Source: a virus. Taken from it: a DNA stretch of 63,880 nt. The stretch lies in IMG/VR virus record IMGVR_UViG_3300022833_000010, positions 1 to 63,880 of that record, one strand, 5' to 3'. The notes beneath the pieces are model-generated. The model was not told where the DNA came from. It ran no database searches and worked only from the letters and a program-made list of their open reading frames with translations. Position 1 is the first letter of the stretch; each line of letters starts with the position of its first letter. The translations under genes were made by a program, and so were the position numbers. Positions 15,015-23,297 of the stretch are shown here, piece by piece.

Positions 15015-15028
15015 AGAGTTTCCTATTT

Positions 15029-15421
15029 CTAATCTGCAGTCCAGTAAGTGTTTTCTTCAATCACATAAGTCCAAGCTTTACTTTTGATTGCAGTTTCCGG
15101 TTTTATCTTTCGCATAGGGCTTAAAACATCTGATGGTATATTTTGGTATATCAACATACAAGGTTGCCGCGTATCTCCGGGAACCTGTAGTACACTTTCT
15201 TGTTTTACTGTGAACCCTAGTTTAGCTACAAAACGGACGTAGTCTTTTTCATCCATAATGAAAGAGCTTTTAAGTTTACCCCCATAATAGCTAATACACT
15301 GTATAAACCCTCCCTCTAGTTTACCCATTGCTTTAACGGTGTCAATGTGACGCAAGAACTTGGCCATAGTGTGAAGATCATGTCCGTTGTCAATTGAGAA
15401 TATGATTTTTTCTTTAAACAT
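15029..15421 (-). CDS. Hypothetical protein
   Basis: 130 residues from the ATG at 15421, chosen because AAGGAG lies just upstream and this start follows the stop of the previous gene; the frame is open to 15496 but that part overlaps the neighbour. Mixed alpha/beta. Family unknown. Confidence 0.62.
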   Translation of the reverse strand: MFKEKIIFSIDNGHDLHTMAKFLRHIDTVKAMGKLEGGFIQCISYYGGKLKSSFIMDEKDYVRFVAKLGFTVKQESVLQVPGDTRQPCMLIYQNIPSDVLSPMRKIKPETAIKSKAWTYVIEENTYWTAD

Positions 15422-15423
15422 TT

Positions 15424-15696
15424 TTACTCCTTTTCTTTCCAATATCTGTAGTATATGTTCTCTAACCCAGCTTTGTCGGGGTGCTTCCGTATCCACATGC
15501 CAGTACTCGGTTGGAAGTGCTTCTTGAAAAAGTTATCTAGCTTCCTGTTGCCTGTGACTACAGAAAGATCTACTTTAAGAGAAAGCGCATCAAACTCGTG
15601 ATCTGTCATAATAGACATGTTTCTGTATTCGTAGGTGTAAGCTGCTACGGATAACCGAATCCTATTACGGATTTCTGTTGATACAGCTTCTATCAA
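15424..15696 (-). CDS. Conserved phage protein (RIRLSVAAYTYEY / SIMTDHEFDAL family)
   Basis: 90 residues from a TTG codon at 15696; an ATG at codon 27 is an alternative but would remove the conserved RIRLSVAAYTYEY segment. The SIMTDHEFDAL stretch recalls the N-terminal helix region of NAD-dependent DNA ligases (ISDAEYDAL), but no catalytic ligase domain is present. Common in phage accessory regions, no known role. Confidence 0.6.
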   Translation of the reverse strand: MIEAVSTEIRNRIRLSVAAYTYEYRNMSIMTDHEFDALSLKVDLSVVTGNRKLDNFFKKHFQPSTGMWIRKHPDKAGLENIYYRYWKEKE

Positions 15697-15705
15697 AGGT
15701 GTTCA

Positions 15706-15813
15706 CTAAACATCTTCAGAGTACTCTAGATTTGAATACTTTTCGTACAAATCAATAGCAGTGCTAGATAATTGATAACCTCCAAACCCTGCGTTATAAA
15801 CTACTTTAATCAT
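15706..15813 (-). CDS. 35-residue protein, probably a truncated member of a larger phage family
   Basis: Start at 15813 shares a base with the stop of the upstream gene (TAATG); a longer frame to 15939 is open but overlaps that gene. The sequence MIKVVYNAGFGGYQLSSTAI matches the N-terminus of a phage family whose members, as I recall, run to well over 100 residues (KVVYN..FGGFSLS). Here it stops after 35 residues (YSEDV), so it may be a remnant. Confidence 0.5.
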   Translation of the reverse strand: MIKVVYNAGFGGYQLSSTAIDLYEKYSNLEYSEDV

Positions 15814-16157
15814 TATTTGTTTTCTCCTGTAAACGCTGCCATGATCTGGGCTACGTGGTGGGCGTTGGCTGCTGCCTGCGCCTGTAGGTGACACGAAAAC
15901 GAGGGGCTTATCATTTTCTGCCCATAATAGACGTTCCATCCTGTGTTGTTCGTGCCTTTTAAGGCGTAGGTGTCACTATAAATTACGGGTGCAGCCTGTT
16001 GATATACTTGCTCGCTTGAGAAAGCAGGCCAAACCAACGGCGCAATCATATCGGGCAAGGCGGCGATTATGGCGTCTGCTGCTGGCTGGCATTGTGTGTC
16101 AATATAGCCCATGTCTAACTTATAGAGTATATCCGTGATTTTATTTCGCATAGTCAT
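15813..16157 (-). CDS. Hypothetical Ala/Gln-rich protein
   Basis: 114 residues from the ATG at 16157 (GGAG 7 nt upstream, overlapping the previous gene by 17 nt); the open frame up to 16283 is rejected as overlap. C-terminal helix rich in Ala, Gln and His (LQAQAAANAHHVAQIMAAF). This gene and the next are visibly richer in G+C than their neighbours, suggesting later acquisition. Confidence 0.58.
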   Translation of the reverse strand: MTMRNKITDILYKLDMGYIDTQCQPAADAIIAALPDMIAPLVWPAFSSEQVYQQAAPVIYSDTYALKGTNNTGWNVYYGQKMISPSFSCHLQAQAAANAHHVAQIMAAFTGENK

Positions 16158-16563
16158 TTGTGTTCTCCGGTGGTTTAGGTAAGGGCATCCAGTGGGTGAC
16201 TTCTGCAATGTACGACATCGCGCCACACCCTGTACTCCAATGCTTGTATATGTTATTCCAGTAAGCAACAGCAATAATCCCATTGCGAGACTGACACACT
16301 AAAATTCTATTATACCTCTTCTGCGCGGTTTCAATCGGTTGCCACATAGGGGGTGATTCATCAGCATTAGTCATTATTTTGCCCCCTGTAATAGTGTCAC
16401 CTTTAGCTGCTTCCCAACCAGACTCAAAAGCTATTCCAGCTAGGTTTTTGATATCCCGTGCCTTAGCATAGTCTCCATCGTAAATAGCCTCCTGTATTGT
16501 GCAGTCTCCTCCGTCAATATCTACACACATGAAATTATGTAGTGCTTTTTCAAGTTCAGTCAT
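16141..16563 (-). CDS. DUF551-like protein
   Basis: 140 residues. The C-terminal part has the DUF551 pattern: WQPIETAQKRYNRILVCQ, then VAYWNN, and VTHWMPLPKPP near the end. The N-terminal 60 residues (MTELEKALHNFMCVDIDGGD) are a separate helical segment. DUF551 is frequent in phages and prophages without an assigned function. Sequence is locally G+C-richer than average for the window. Confidence 0.75.
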   Translation of the reverse strand: MTELEKALHNFMCVDIDGGDCTIQEAIYDGDYAKARDIKNLAGIAFESGWEAAKGDTITGGKIMTNADESPPMWQPIETAQKRYNRILVCQSRNGIIAVAYWNNIYKHWSTGCGAMSYIAEVTHWMPLPKPPENTNDYAK

Positions 16564-16763
16564 TTAATAACCTTTCCGTTATTATTGTCACGTACAACTC
16601 GGTGAATATCAATAAGACCACGAGCCACTACCTCAATGTTGGCCCGTGCAATTCCAATATCGTTTAGCTCTAAATCTGACAAGCTATGTAGCTCTTTGAT
16701 TGTATTGTTAATGTTACGACGACGACGAAGTGCTTCAGTAATAGCTTTAACCATGTTAGTCAT
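16560..16763 (-). CDS. DUF1127 (YjiS-like) protein
   Basis: 67 residues with the DUF1127 signature: Arg-rich helix (ALRRRRNINNTIKEL) followed by LSDLELNDIGIARANIE. Bacterial DUF1127 proteins are small Arg-rich RNA-associated or regulatory proteins, most abundant in Alphaproteobacteria, which gives a weak hint to the host range. Couples by a 4-nt overlap with the DUF551-like gene. Confidence 0.75.
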   Translation of the reverse strand: MTNMVKAITEALRRRRNINNTIKELHSLSDLELNDIGIARANIEVVARGLIDIHRVVRDNNNGKVIK

Positions 16764-16785
16764 TCTGTATCCTTTGATTTATAAT

Positions 16786-17043
16786 TTAATCTTCTTTAGA
16801 AAACGTCGGCCAAGCTTTCCAGCAGAGAGGTCCGTGTTCTTTAGTAAACATACACCAACGGTTTTCCCGTGGCAACCAGTAAGAAATTGTTACAGTCGAA
16901 CTATCTGGGATTACTGCAAAGATACGCTCTACGATAAATCCGGGTTTAGTGATAGGCTCCCCTTCTTTATTAAATCGACCTGTTTTTACTTCGGTGTAGT
17001 AACTCTTAGGTGCTTCTTCTAAGTTGTAGTTCCATTTTTTCAT
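16786..17043 (-). CDS. Hypothetical protein
   Basis: 85 residues, Trp-rich (MKKWNYNLEEAPKS, WLPRENRWCMFTKEHGPLCW). The opening WNYNLEEAP and ISYWLPRENRW recall small phage proteins related to the DUF551 pattern (WNYDMDEAPRD...), but identification is uncertain. Confidence 0.62.
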   Translation of the reverse strand: MKKWNYNLEEAPKSYYTEVKTGRFNKEGEPITKPGFIVERIFAVIPDSSTVTISYWLPRENRWCMFTKEHGPLCWKAWPTFSKED

Positions 17044-17072
17044 TTTAGTGTCCTGCTTTTGAGTTTAAATTT

Positions 17073-17621
17073 TTAGCTAAGTTTGTCAATTGATTTAGTT
17101 TCACTATTATAGCACCAAGAGGTAACTTTATTTGAGATAGCGTACTCTTTAGGGTTTAGGTGAATAAAGTGTGGAAACTTATCCTGCATACGAACTTGAC
17201 GCTCTGGTACTGTATCTCGACAAAGAGTTAACTGTTTAAACTGCATATCTTGGTTATACTGCTCAGAACGGTAAGTTCGATCGATCCGAGGACACCAACC
17301 TGCTTGACAAATACCGTAGTCGCAACGATCTGCAGTGCGCTCTAGGTTCCACTCACCACGTAAGAATACTAAGTTAAGCTCAAACCCCATCCAAGGGATT
17401 ACTTGCGCTCGCATTAGATAAGCGTTACGGGAACCATCATCAGTGGACATTTCTGGCAAAGGATCTGTACTGTATCCGGAGATAAAAATATCGATGTCTT
17501 TAACAGGAAGACCCATGTCAGTGTCTCGGATAAGGCCACCAACAATAAACCAATCACGATCGGGGTAAGCACCTGTCATAAAACTTACAGCAGCAGATTT
17601 AGCGTTTTGGATATAACTCAT
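17073..17621 (-). CDS. Pol-beta-type nucleotidyltransferase-like protein
   Basis: 182 residues. DWFIVGGLIRDTDMGLPVKD followed by IDIFISGY is the strand-turn-helix GG...D-x-D motif of the pol-beta nucleotidyltransferase superfamily (as in CCA-adding enzymes: VGGxVRD...DxD). A central Cys/Arg-rich part (RCDYGICQAGWCP) is unusual. The substrate cannot be told; with four tRNA-like sequences in the window, tRNA end repair is one idea but the domain is short. Confidence 0.65.
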   Translation of the reverse strand: MSYIQNAKSAAVSFMTGAYPDRDWFIVGGLIRDTDMGLPVKDIDIFISGYSTDPLPEMSTDDGSRNAYLMRAQVIPWMGFELNLVFLRGEWNLERTADRCDYGICQAGWCPRIDRTYRSEQYNQDMQFKQLTLCRDTVPERQVRMQDKFPHFIHLNPKEYAISNKVTSWCYNSETKSIDKLS

Positions 17622-17637
17622 TGTTTAGAACTCCTAT

Positions 17638-17973
17638 TTAATCAATAAATATTTTTAGTGTTTTGCCACTATCTTGTAAAGATACTCGAACGTTTTCTAC
17701 ACTAGATAAATGATTAGTGTAGCTACGACCACAATCATCAATAACTTCTACTCTTATCACATCTGGGTGTGTATAAAGAGTGTCTTTCTCTGGTTTTGAA
17801 AAAGACAAGTTAAGGATAGAGTTCACTAAAGAAATTTCCGACGGGGATTGCACATCTTTTTTATCGACTTCTACAGCCCAGTCATAAAGGGAACTAGTTA
17901 AGTCTTTGAACTCCGCAATGTCCATAATCTTGATTTCTACTTTTATCTTTGAGTCTTCTGATTTTTGTATCAT
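17638..17973 (-). CDS. Hypothetical protein
   Basis: 111 residues, mixed alpha/beta, acidic and Lys-rich; no recognised family. Immediately below the DNA polymerase gene. Confidence 0.6.
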   Translation of the reverse strand: MIQKSEDSKIKVEIKIMDIAEFKDLTSSLYDWAVEVDKKDVQSPSEISLVNSILNLSFSKPEKDTLYTHPDVIRVEVIDDCGRSYTNHLSSVENVRVSLQDSGKTLKIFID

Positions 17974-17992
17974 TTATAGCTCCAATTCCTTA

Positions 17993-19930
17993 TTAGTGTA
18001 CTTCAAAGTAGTTGTCACCGATTTTACAATCGCCGCATGTCATAATATTAACACCATACTCTTTAGGAGCATCAATAAAACATTGCATAATGATGTCACG
18101 AGCTTCTTCAGCTTGATCTTCACGTACTTCTACAGAGTGTTCATCGTGATAGAACAACAAGTGCGAAAAATCAATCTTCGCTTCAGTTAGCCTTTTATCA
18201 ATCATAACAACAGTAGCTTTCATCACTACTGCTTCAGCACCTTGAATCAAGTAGTTTAGTGCTTTATAACACTCTTTAATAGGTAGCATAATAGGGCGAT
18301 CATCAAGGCCAGTAATAGCGCTACCTTCTTCAACAATTGACGTAATACGCTCAATTAGAGCAGTAAGTTTTGGAAGTGCTTTCTTGAAAGCTTTAATTGA
18401 ATTCTTAGTCTCAGCTAAAGACTTGCCGATGTAGCTACTAAGCTTTTGAGGACCAGCACCGTAAAGGAAAGCAAAAATAAATCGTTTTGCTTGAGAGCGA
18501 GTACAACCTAGAATATCAGCATTTCGTTGATGAACATCACCGTTTAGAATTAGATCTAGATACTCTGCATCTTTCATGTAGTGAGCAAGTAATCGCAACT
18601 GACAGGCAGCAGAGTCGGCTGATACAATCTTGTAGCCTTTCTTTGCAACAAACAACTCTCGAATTTCTTTACCTAGTGTTGCGCCACCGCTAGGTAAGTT
18701 AGCGATGATTTTGTGAGTTTGTCGGAATGTTGGAGTGCCAATGTTAAAGACATCACCGTGAAGCCTTGACTCTTTATCCACGTGTTCAAACCAACCTTTA
18801 ATGATAGAGTGTCTAGAGCGCAAAGTGTAGTATTTCATTAAAGCTGCGCCAACTTCTCCTAGTGGTTCCAAGGAACTGTCAGAGAGTTTAGCTGATGTTT
18901 TCGTGAGCTTACCGTCGATTTTCTTCCAGTTCCACTCGTCCGGTTTCCAGCCCAAGCTAGTGATAAGACCTTTAACCGTATCAGTATTACCGATATCACC
19001 AACAGTAAAATCAACACGACAGTAACTACCCCAAATGGGGCTAGAATTAACATCGGTGTCCAGAGGAAGCTTAAACCAATTGACAGTTGTCTTGACAAGT
19101 TTTCCTGCTTTTGTGTAAGTTGGTTTTTTCGGTACTGCATAACGTTTCCCTGTAACTTCTTCATGCTTTCGTTGAGTATCGGGGTCTACTACAATAGTAT
19201 TACCAGAAAGCATTGGATTGATGAAATCTTGCATTTCTACCATTTGATCTTCAACAACTTTTACAAGCATCTTAGCACCGTTAAGATCAAACTTCCAACC
19301 ATTAAGGTTTTGTTTTACCATTATAGCGTCCATTTCCATTTCTGAACGCAGTGCTTTTAAGATAGTTTTTGAGCCGCTAGCCTTGATATAGTTACGTAGT
19401 TCCTGCATAAGAAACTTGTAAACTTTAACACCCAAGCGGATATCTTGTTTCATGTACTCAAACATTTCCTCATTAAAGGTTTCAAATCCGCCGCTATAGT
19501 CTCCTTTTAACAAACTTTCTTTTTGCTTACTTAGCTTTACGTATTCTTTTCTTTCGGTAATACCTCCTCGTAAGTTTAGTCTTTCTGATTCTATGCGCGA
19601 TTTTTCAAAAGACTGACCAAATAGTTTTAAAGAGTGACCAAAACCAAATCGACGGTAGTTTAAAACCTGTGACATAACTTTTGTACAAATCACAGTACAC
19701 TTTGGTGTGTAGCCCCAGACTTTAAACATAGCAGCAACGTCATAACCAAAGGCATTATGGAATACAACTTTGTCTGCGGTGTCCATACGATCTCGGTAAG
19801 CTTGTTGTTCGTGAGGCCGATAAAAGAACTCTTCTCCAGTGTCTACATCCACAAGACCCGTACAATGGATTTTAGTAATTCCCGGTAGCAGGTTGTTGGC
19901 TTCAATATCTGATACGTAGGTTGTTGTCAT
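17993..19930 (-). CDS. Family A DNA polymerase, T7 type
   Basis: 645 residues. The N-terminal 3'-5' exonuclease keeps Exo I (SDIEANNL, Asp8/Glu10), Exo II (FHNAFGYD, Asp64) and Exo III (YMKQD, 159-163). In the polymerase part, motif A is VSADSAACQLRLL (Asp439), motif B is KRFIFAFLYGAG (Lys482 to Tyr490) and motif C is YHDEHSV (His595, Asp596). The residue equivalent to E. coli Pol I Phe762 is Phe486, the form generally linked to virulent phages. Slightly shorter than T7 gp5 (704). Replicates the genome with the primase-helicase, SSB and exonuclease. Confidence 0.95.
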   Translation of the reverse strand: MTTTYVSDIEANNLLPGITKIHCTGLVDVDTGEEFFYRPHEQQAYRDRMDTADKVVFHNAFGYDVAAMFKVWGYTPKCTVICTKVMSQVLNYRRFGFGHSLKLFGQSFEKSRIESERLNLRGGITERKEYVKLSKQKESLLKGDYSGGFETFNEEMFEYMKQDIRLGVKVYKFLMQELRNYIKASGSKTILKALRSEMEMDAIMVKQNLNGWKFDLNGAKMLVKVVEDQMVEMQDFINPMLSGNTIVVDPDTQRKHEEVTGKRYAVPKKPTYTKAGKLVKTTVNWFKLPLDTDVNSSPIWGSYCRVDFTVGDIGNTDTVKGLITSLGWKPDEWNWKKIDGKLTKTSAKLSDSSLEPLGEVGAALMKYYTLRSRHSIIKGWFEHVDKESRLHGDVFNIGTPTFRQTHKIIANLPSGGATLGKEIRELFVAKKGYKIVSADSAACQLRLLAHYMKDAEYLDLILNGDVHQRNADILGCTRSQAKRFIFAFLYGAGPQKLSSYIGKSLAETKNSIKAFKKALPKLTALIERITSIVEEGSAITGLDDRPIMLPIKECYKALNYLIQGAEAVVMKATVVMIDKRLTEAKIDFSHLLFYHDEHSVEVREDQAEEARDIIMQCFIDAPKEYGVNIMTCGDCKIGDNYFEVH

Positions 19931-19968
19931 CTAATTACTCTCCTTTTCTATTTAAACCATACTTTGAG

Positions 19969-20427
19969 TTAGCTTTCTTCTTTAACTATTTTAGCCATGT
20001 AATTTGCATACCAACAGATCTTCTCTGCGTCTTGTAGTTTGTGATCTTTTTTACCAATACGAAGAGAGTACTTGAACACTTGACTCATAACAGTGGCTTC
20101 ATGTGGACTCAAGTGTGCTACTGCATACTCCATGATATCCATGTACTGCATACCATTTGGATACTTTAGATAAGCTTCTTTTGGAATAATTTTGTAGTGA
20201 GTTGGGTTGATGATTAGGTTTTTCTCTTTTTCATCTAGAGAACCGAAGTCTCCATGAAAATCTGTTTCCTTTTTAACTTCTTTGTTATTGTGGTCATCAA
20301 GCAAGTCGAAGAATTCTTTATCCGAAGCATCTATATTTGCGTAAGGGTTCTGTGAGTCAAATATTTTCATTCCGTCTTCCTCTTGAGCGTTAAATTCAGT
20401 TGCAATTCGCTTTAATACACGGTTCAT
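19969..20427 (-). CDS. DUF3310-like protein
   Basis: 152 residues. The C-terminal domain shows the DUF3310 pattern: INPTHYKIIP, EYAVAHLSPHEATVMSQVFK, then YSLRIGKKD and QDAEKICWYANYM. The family is widespread in phages and resembles the all-alpha NTP-PPase fold, with no firm function. The N-terminal 60 residues are acidic and low in order. It lies directly above the DNA polymerase gene. Confidence 0.72.
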   Translation of the reverse strand: MNRVLKRIATEFNAQEEDGMKIFDSQNPYANIDASDKEFFDLLDDHNNKEVKKETDFHGDFGSLDEKEKNLIINPTHYKIIPKEAYLKYPNGMQYMDIMEYAVAHLSPHEATVMSQVFKYSLRIGKKDHKLQDAEKICWYANYMAKIVKEES

Positions 20428-20639
20428 ACGTTATCCCAACCTTCATAGTTTTCTGGATTAATTTGAAAAAGAACTAGGTTTTGTTCAGAGAAAGAAATTA
20501 CTCCTACTCCCACGTAACCTAAAAGTTTAGCTTGTTTTTCAGCTGCAATATAAAATTTCAAAAGTTCAGTTGCTCGATCTGAATTGATTTCTTTACTTAC
20601 AGTTGCCATTGCAACTTCGTTTAAGTTTTTATAGGTCAT
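20424..20639 (-). CDS. Hypothetical protein
   Basis: 71 residues from ATG 20639; an ATG at 20648, three bases from an AGGAG, is an equal alternative. Mixed alpha/beta (ELLKFYIAAEKQAKLLGYVG). Overlaps both neighbours by a few bases. Function unknown. Confidence 0.58.
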   Translation of the reverse strand: MTYKNLNEVAMATVSKEINSDRATELLKFYIAAEKQAKLLGYVGVGVISFSEQNLVLFQINPENYEGWDNV

Positions 20640-20898
20640 AAGGTACATAATCTCCTAGTTTGTTAAATTTAGTAATAGTTTTTATTCTGTTACCTACTTT
20701 ACTAATAGAGTGTTCTATCATAGTCATTTTTGTTAATTCTTCAGACATACAGGATGAAATTTGTTTCCAAGCAATACCATCTTGCTCCCCGTTTGTCATT
20801 GTTTTTTCTGAGTAGAATAGCTGAAAATTACCACTGTACTTTTCTACTATCTTGTACTCTCCAGCCTTTTCTAAAACTTGGTTTGAATCGGTGTTCAT
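20629..20898 (-). CDS. Hypothetical protein
   Basis: 89 residues, beta-rich first half (YKIVEKYSGNFQLFYSEK), family unknown. Confidence 0.58.
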   Translation of the reverse strand: MNTDSNQVLEKAGEYKIVEKYSGNFQLFYSEKTMTNGEQDGIAWKQISSCMSEELTKMTMIEHSISKVGNRIKTITKFNKLGDYVPYDL

Positions 20899-20919
20899 TT
20901 CCTAATCCTTTGTTTTTTG

Positions 20920-21105
20920 TTAAGTAGACAACCAGCCTTTATCTAGGCTCTCTCTGTAGCATTCTTTTAGGTATTCAAGCTCTTTTGCTTTTTTGATTAC
21001 TCGCCTTTTACGACATTCTTCGCTATAAGTAATACCGTGTAACTTGAAGTAATCATCATCTATCTTTTTATCATGTCTCTCTCTTGCGTCATCATAGTGG
21101 CCCAT
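20920..21105 (-). CDS. Small charged hypothetical protein
   Basis: 61 residues, strongly charged and helical (ARERHDKKIDDDYFKLHG, EECRKRRVIKKAKELEYL). Family unknown. Confidence 0.55.
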   Translation of the reverse strand: MGHYDDARERHDKKIDDDYFKLHGITYSEECRKRRVIKKAKELEYLKECYRESLDKGWLST

Positions 21106-21139
21106 AGATATTCTCCAATAAGTTATTTATAAAACAAAC

Positions 21140-21247
21140 TTAATCGTAATTCCACTTACCATCTTGATTTGCATAAGTGTAATTTAGATAAGACTTGCTT
21201 GCGTGGGAATAAACAATTAAGCCTTCAGGTGTGTAGTTTTTTCCAAT
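21140..21247 (-). other. Open 35-codon stretch after the CGTAxCIGG gene, without a standard start
   Basis: A frame overlapping the end of the gene at 21225 reads NYTPEGLIVYSHASKSYLN and ends at 21140-21142. It has no ATG/GTG; an ATT codon at 21247 follows GGAGAAGTGA. Composition looks coding. It could be a tiny protein with a rare start, or a C-terminal part lost by a frameshift at the A6 run in the upstream gene. Confidence 0.3.
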
Positions 21248-21584
21248 TCACTTCTCCAGTTTTTACTAAGTCTCTTAGCATAGCTGCGGCTTCTAACGAA
21301 GTAGCTCCCCAAGCCCAGTCATTATCAGAATTTGGTTCTCCAATTTTTGATGCTGTTTCTGAATCTAGCTCAAAGTGGTTTTCAATAGCTAAATCATAAT
21401 GAGTACCTGAGTATGGGTATAGATACCTAATGTGTCCACCAATACAGGCAGCTGTTCCACAAGAATGTGAATCAACAGGGAGATCACGTTCCATGTCAAA
21501 CCCTAGAAGAAGGTTTCTTTTATTTTCTAGATCGTTTAAGTTTTCAAGGTATTCGGCAAACTCAATAATATTTTCAACGTTCAT
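21225..21584 (-). CDS. Hypothetical protein with CGTAxCIGG motif, paralogue 2
   Basis: 119 residues. FDMERDLPVDSHSCGTAACIGG and a C-terminal GEVNWKKLHT match the gene at 2927-3301 in layout. See the open stretch 21140-21247 for a possible lost C-terminus. Overlaps the deoxyribosyltransferase-like gene by 4 nt. Function unknown. Confidence 0.68.
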   Translation of the reverse strand: MNVENIIEFAEYLENLNDLENKRNLLLGFDMERDLPVDSHSCGTAACIGGHIRYLYPYSGTHYDLAIENHFELDSETASKIGEPNSDNDWAWGATSLEAAAMLRDLVKTGEVNWKKLHT

Positions 21585-22024
21585 GTAGTATACTCCATAA
21601 TTGCATAGATTGCATCATCTAGTGAGTTGTGTACTTCAGTAGCCATAGCGGCCATAAAAGGATTTAGATCATCACTTGGTCGCTTAAACATAATAATGAT
21701 TTTATTTTCGGTATGAGCAAACATTACTTCTGCCGCAGTACCTTGCCCCTTAGCTTTTTCGTGATGTCTCATATCAACCAACATAGCATCACAGACAGAA
21801 ATATCTCGGAGGTCTTGTTTGAAAATTCTCTTAGAAATATTTAGTTCGTGACCTTTATCGTCTAACACTTGTTGATGGTAAGTGACTCTTCGCGCTGGGT
21901 CTAAAGACATAATATCTGCTGCAATAAGGTCGATTCTTGCGCGATTTCTCCAACCTTTCATTTCTTCTGAAGATAGACCAGCCATAGGACCAGCCAAGTA
22001 AACACCGTTAAGTAAATCTGCCAT
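21581..22024 (-). CDS. Nucleoside 2-deoxyribosyltransferase-like protein
   Basis: 147 residues. VYLAGPMAGLSSEEMKGWRN at the N-terminus is the nucleotide-binding start of the family, and LRDISVCDAMLVDM plus GQGTAAEVMFA carry the acidic and Glu active-site regions. Such enzymes cleave or exchange the base of deoxynucleosides or their monophosphates, and in phages probably recycle host nucleotides. Normal length for the family. Confidence 0.8.
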   Translation of the reverse strand: MADLLNGVYLAGPMAGLSSEEMKGWRNRARIDLIAADIMSLDPARRVTYHQQVLDDKGHELNISKRIFKQDLRDISVCDAMLVDMRHHEKAKGQGTAAEVMFAHTENKIIIMFKRPSDDLNPFMAAMATEVHNSLDDAIYAIMEYTT

Positions 22025-22296
22025 TACAATACCTTCCTAATCCACAAGTTTTCTTTAGCTTCTACTGCTGCACCCAACAAAGCAAGCTTCTTATTAGGTT
22101 TTGAAGAGGGATAACGCGTCTTGTGACTGCTACGGTAGATCTCATCGTGTTTGTTTTTACGTACACCTTCAATACTAAGTATAGTTGTATGTCCAGAAAG
22201 ATAAACTTCGCCAGTGTCTTTGTTATAAATATCGTACTTGAAAGGATTACATTCACGTTCTTTTGTGTAAATACCGTTTGTGTTAGTAGTTTTCAT
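22024..22296 (-). CDS. Hypothetical protein
   Basis: 90 residues, basic (KHDEIYRSSHKTRYPSSKPN). Shares one base with the stop of its upstream or downstream partner (TAATG at 22024). Family unknown. Confidence 0.58.
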   Translation of the reverse strand: MKTTNTNGIYTKERECNPFKYDIYNKDTGEVYLSGHTTILSIEGVRKNKHDEIYRSSHKTRYPSSKPNKKLALLGAAVEAKENLWIRKVL

Positions 22297-22298
22297 GT

Positions 22299-22862
22299 TT
22301 ACTTTCCTTTGATAGCTGTTACGTGAAACTTAGAAACTTCTTCAACAGTGTTAAAGTGTTTACCTTTGTCTTTTTCAAAGATGAACTGACACCAAGTATC
22401 CCACCAATACTCTGAACCTTCTTTTTGTACAAGATCAACATATTCTGCTGTACGTTTAGAATTAGAAAAGTAGGAGCTAGAAATGCCTAAACGATTGAGA
22501 TTGTGTACGTCTAAACATGCACAATTGTAGCCTAACATTTGTAATAGAAAACCTGATTTGGCAAGACCAATACCTTTAGTTTTTGCTATAAGAGTAATCG
22601 CATCGCTTACTTCCATTTTGTTTGAAACTAGGCTGTTATACCACTGGTACTTGTTAGCTTGGACTGCATCATAAGCATCGTTTTTATGACCCCAGATGTG
22701 CTTAGAAGCAGCCCCTTCTTCTTTAATACTCTTTGTAATTGTGTCTAAGTGATAGAATTTAGTTCTGATAGAACCGATAACACAGTAGGCCACTTCAGCA
22801 AGAGCAGATGGGCCTTCTTTTTGTACATATTGTTGAATTTGTTTTACATCATTCTTATACAT
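22299..22862 (-). CDS. Helix-hairpin-helix protein, possibly glycosylase-like
   Basis: 187 residues, mostly helical. The segment AKTKGIGLAKSGFLLQML followed by ACLDVHNLNRLGI has the helix-hairpin-helix plus conserved Asp pattern of HhH-GPD DNA glycosylases (K-GIG-K...D-H--R), though it is shorter than those enzymes. Related phage proteins are usually unannotated. DNA repair or DNA-binding role inferred. Confidence 0.55.
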   Translation of the reverse strand: MYKNDVKQIQQYVQKEGPSALAEVAYCVIGSIRTKFYHLDTITKSIKEEGAASKHIWGHKNDAYDAVQANKYQWYNSLVSNKMEVSDAITLIAKTKGIGLAKSGFLLQMLGYNCACLDVHNLNRLGISSSYFSNSKRTAEYVDLVQKEGSEYWWDTWCQFIFEKDKGKHFNTVEEVSKFHVTAIKGK

Positions 22863-23250
22863 TTAGGTTTTCTCCGCCTTTTACTTCGTTCCAGTTGTAA
22901 GGTGAAAAGTTATCACCTCTGTTATCTTCAGGTCTCAAACTCTCTTCTAACATGTAAGCATGCTTTTTTAAAAGGCCTTTGCCGATGATAGAGATTGTAA
23001 CGCTATTTGAATACCTAGACATTTGATGGTGTACTGTTCGCCAACCCTTCTCACCTCCTTCATAAAATGCTAACTCAGCAGCATAACGCATACCTAGACC
23101 TACCTCTGTTAGACCTGTTACGCCGATGTAACCTTGATGTATTCCTTTGTGTTGAGGTACGCTGATCCAGTAAAGCAAAAATGTCTTATCTAAAGGTTTG
23201 TTGTTATACGCTCTTTTCATATTATCAGGCAGCAATTCATAAGAATTCAT
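22855..23250 (-). CDS. GIY-YIG-like endonuclease
   Basis: 131 residues from ATG 23250, with GGAG upstream; a TTG at 23262 is open but poor. FLLYWISVPQHKGIHQGYIGVT gives the spaced Y...GYIG core, then GMRYAAEL, and the late AYMLEESLRPEDNRGDNFSPY supplies the conserved Glu and Asn. This fits a small GIY-YIG nuclease. Lies below a terminator-bounded SSB gene. Confidence 0.6.
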   Translation of the reverse strand: MNSYELLPDNMKRAYNNKPLDKTFLLYWISVPQHKGIHQGYIGVTGLTEVGLGMRYAAELAFYEGGEKGWRTVHHQMSRYSNSVTISIIGKGLLKKHAYMLEESLRPEDNRGDNFSPYNWNEVKGGENLNV

Positions 23251-23268
23251 AATACTCTCCAATTTGGT

Positions 23269-23297
23269 AAAAAGGCCACCCTAGTTAAAGGATGACC
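23269..23297 (-). terminator. Rho-independent terminator below the SSB gene
   Basis: Minus strand GGTCATCC (23297-23290), eight-base loop, GGGTGGCC (23281-23274), then a U tract (A residues 23269-23273). It stands 29 bp below the SSB stop. A closely similar hairpin follows the HNH gene at 30504-30527. Confidence 0.75.
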
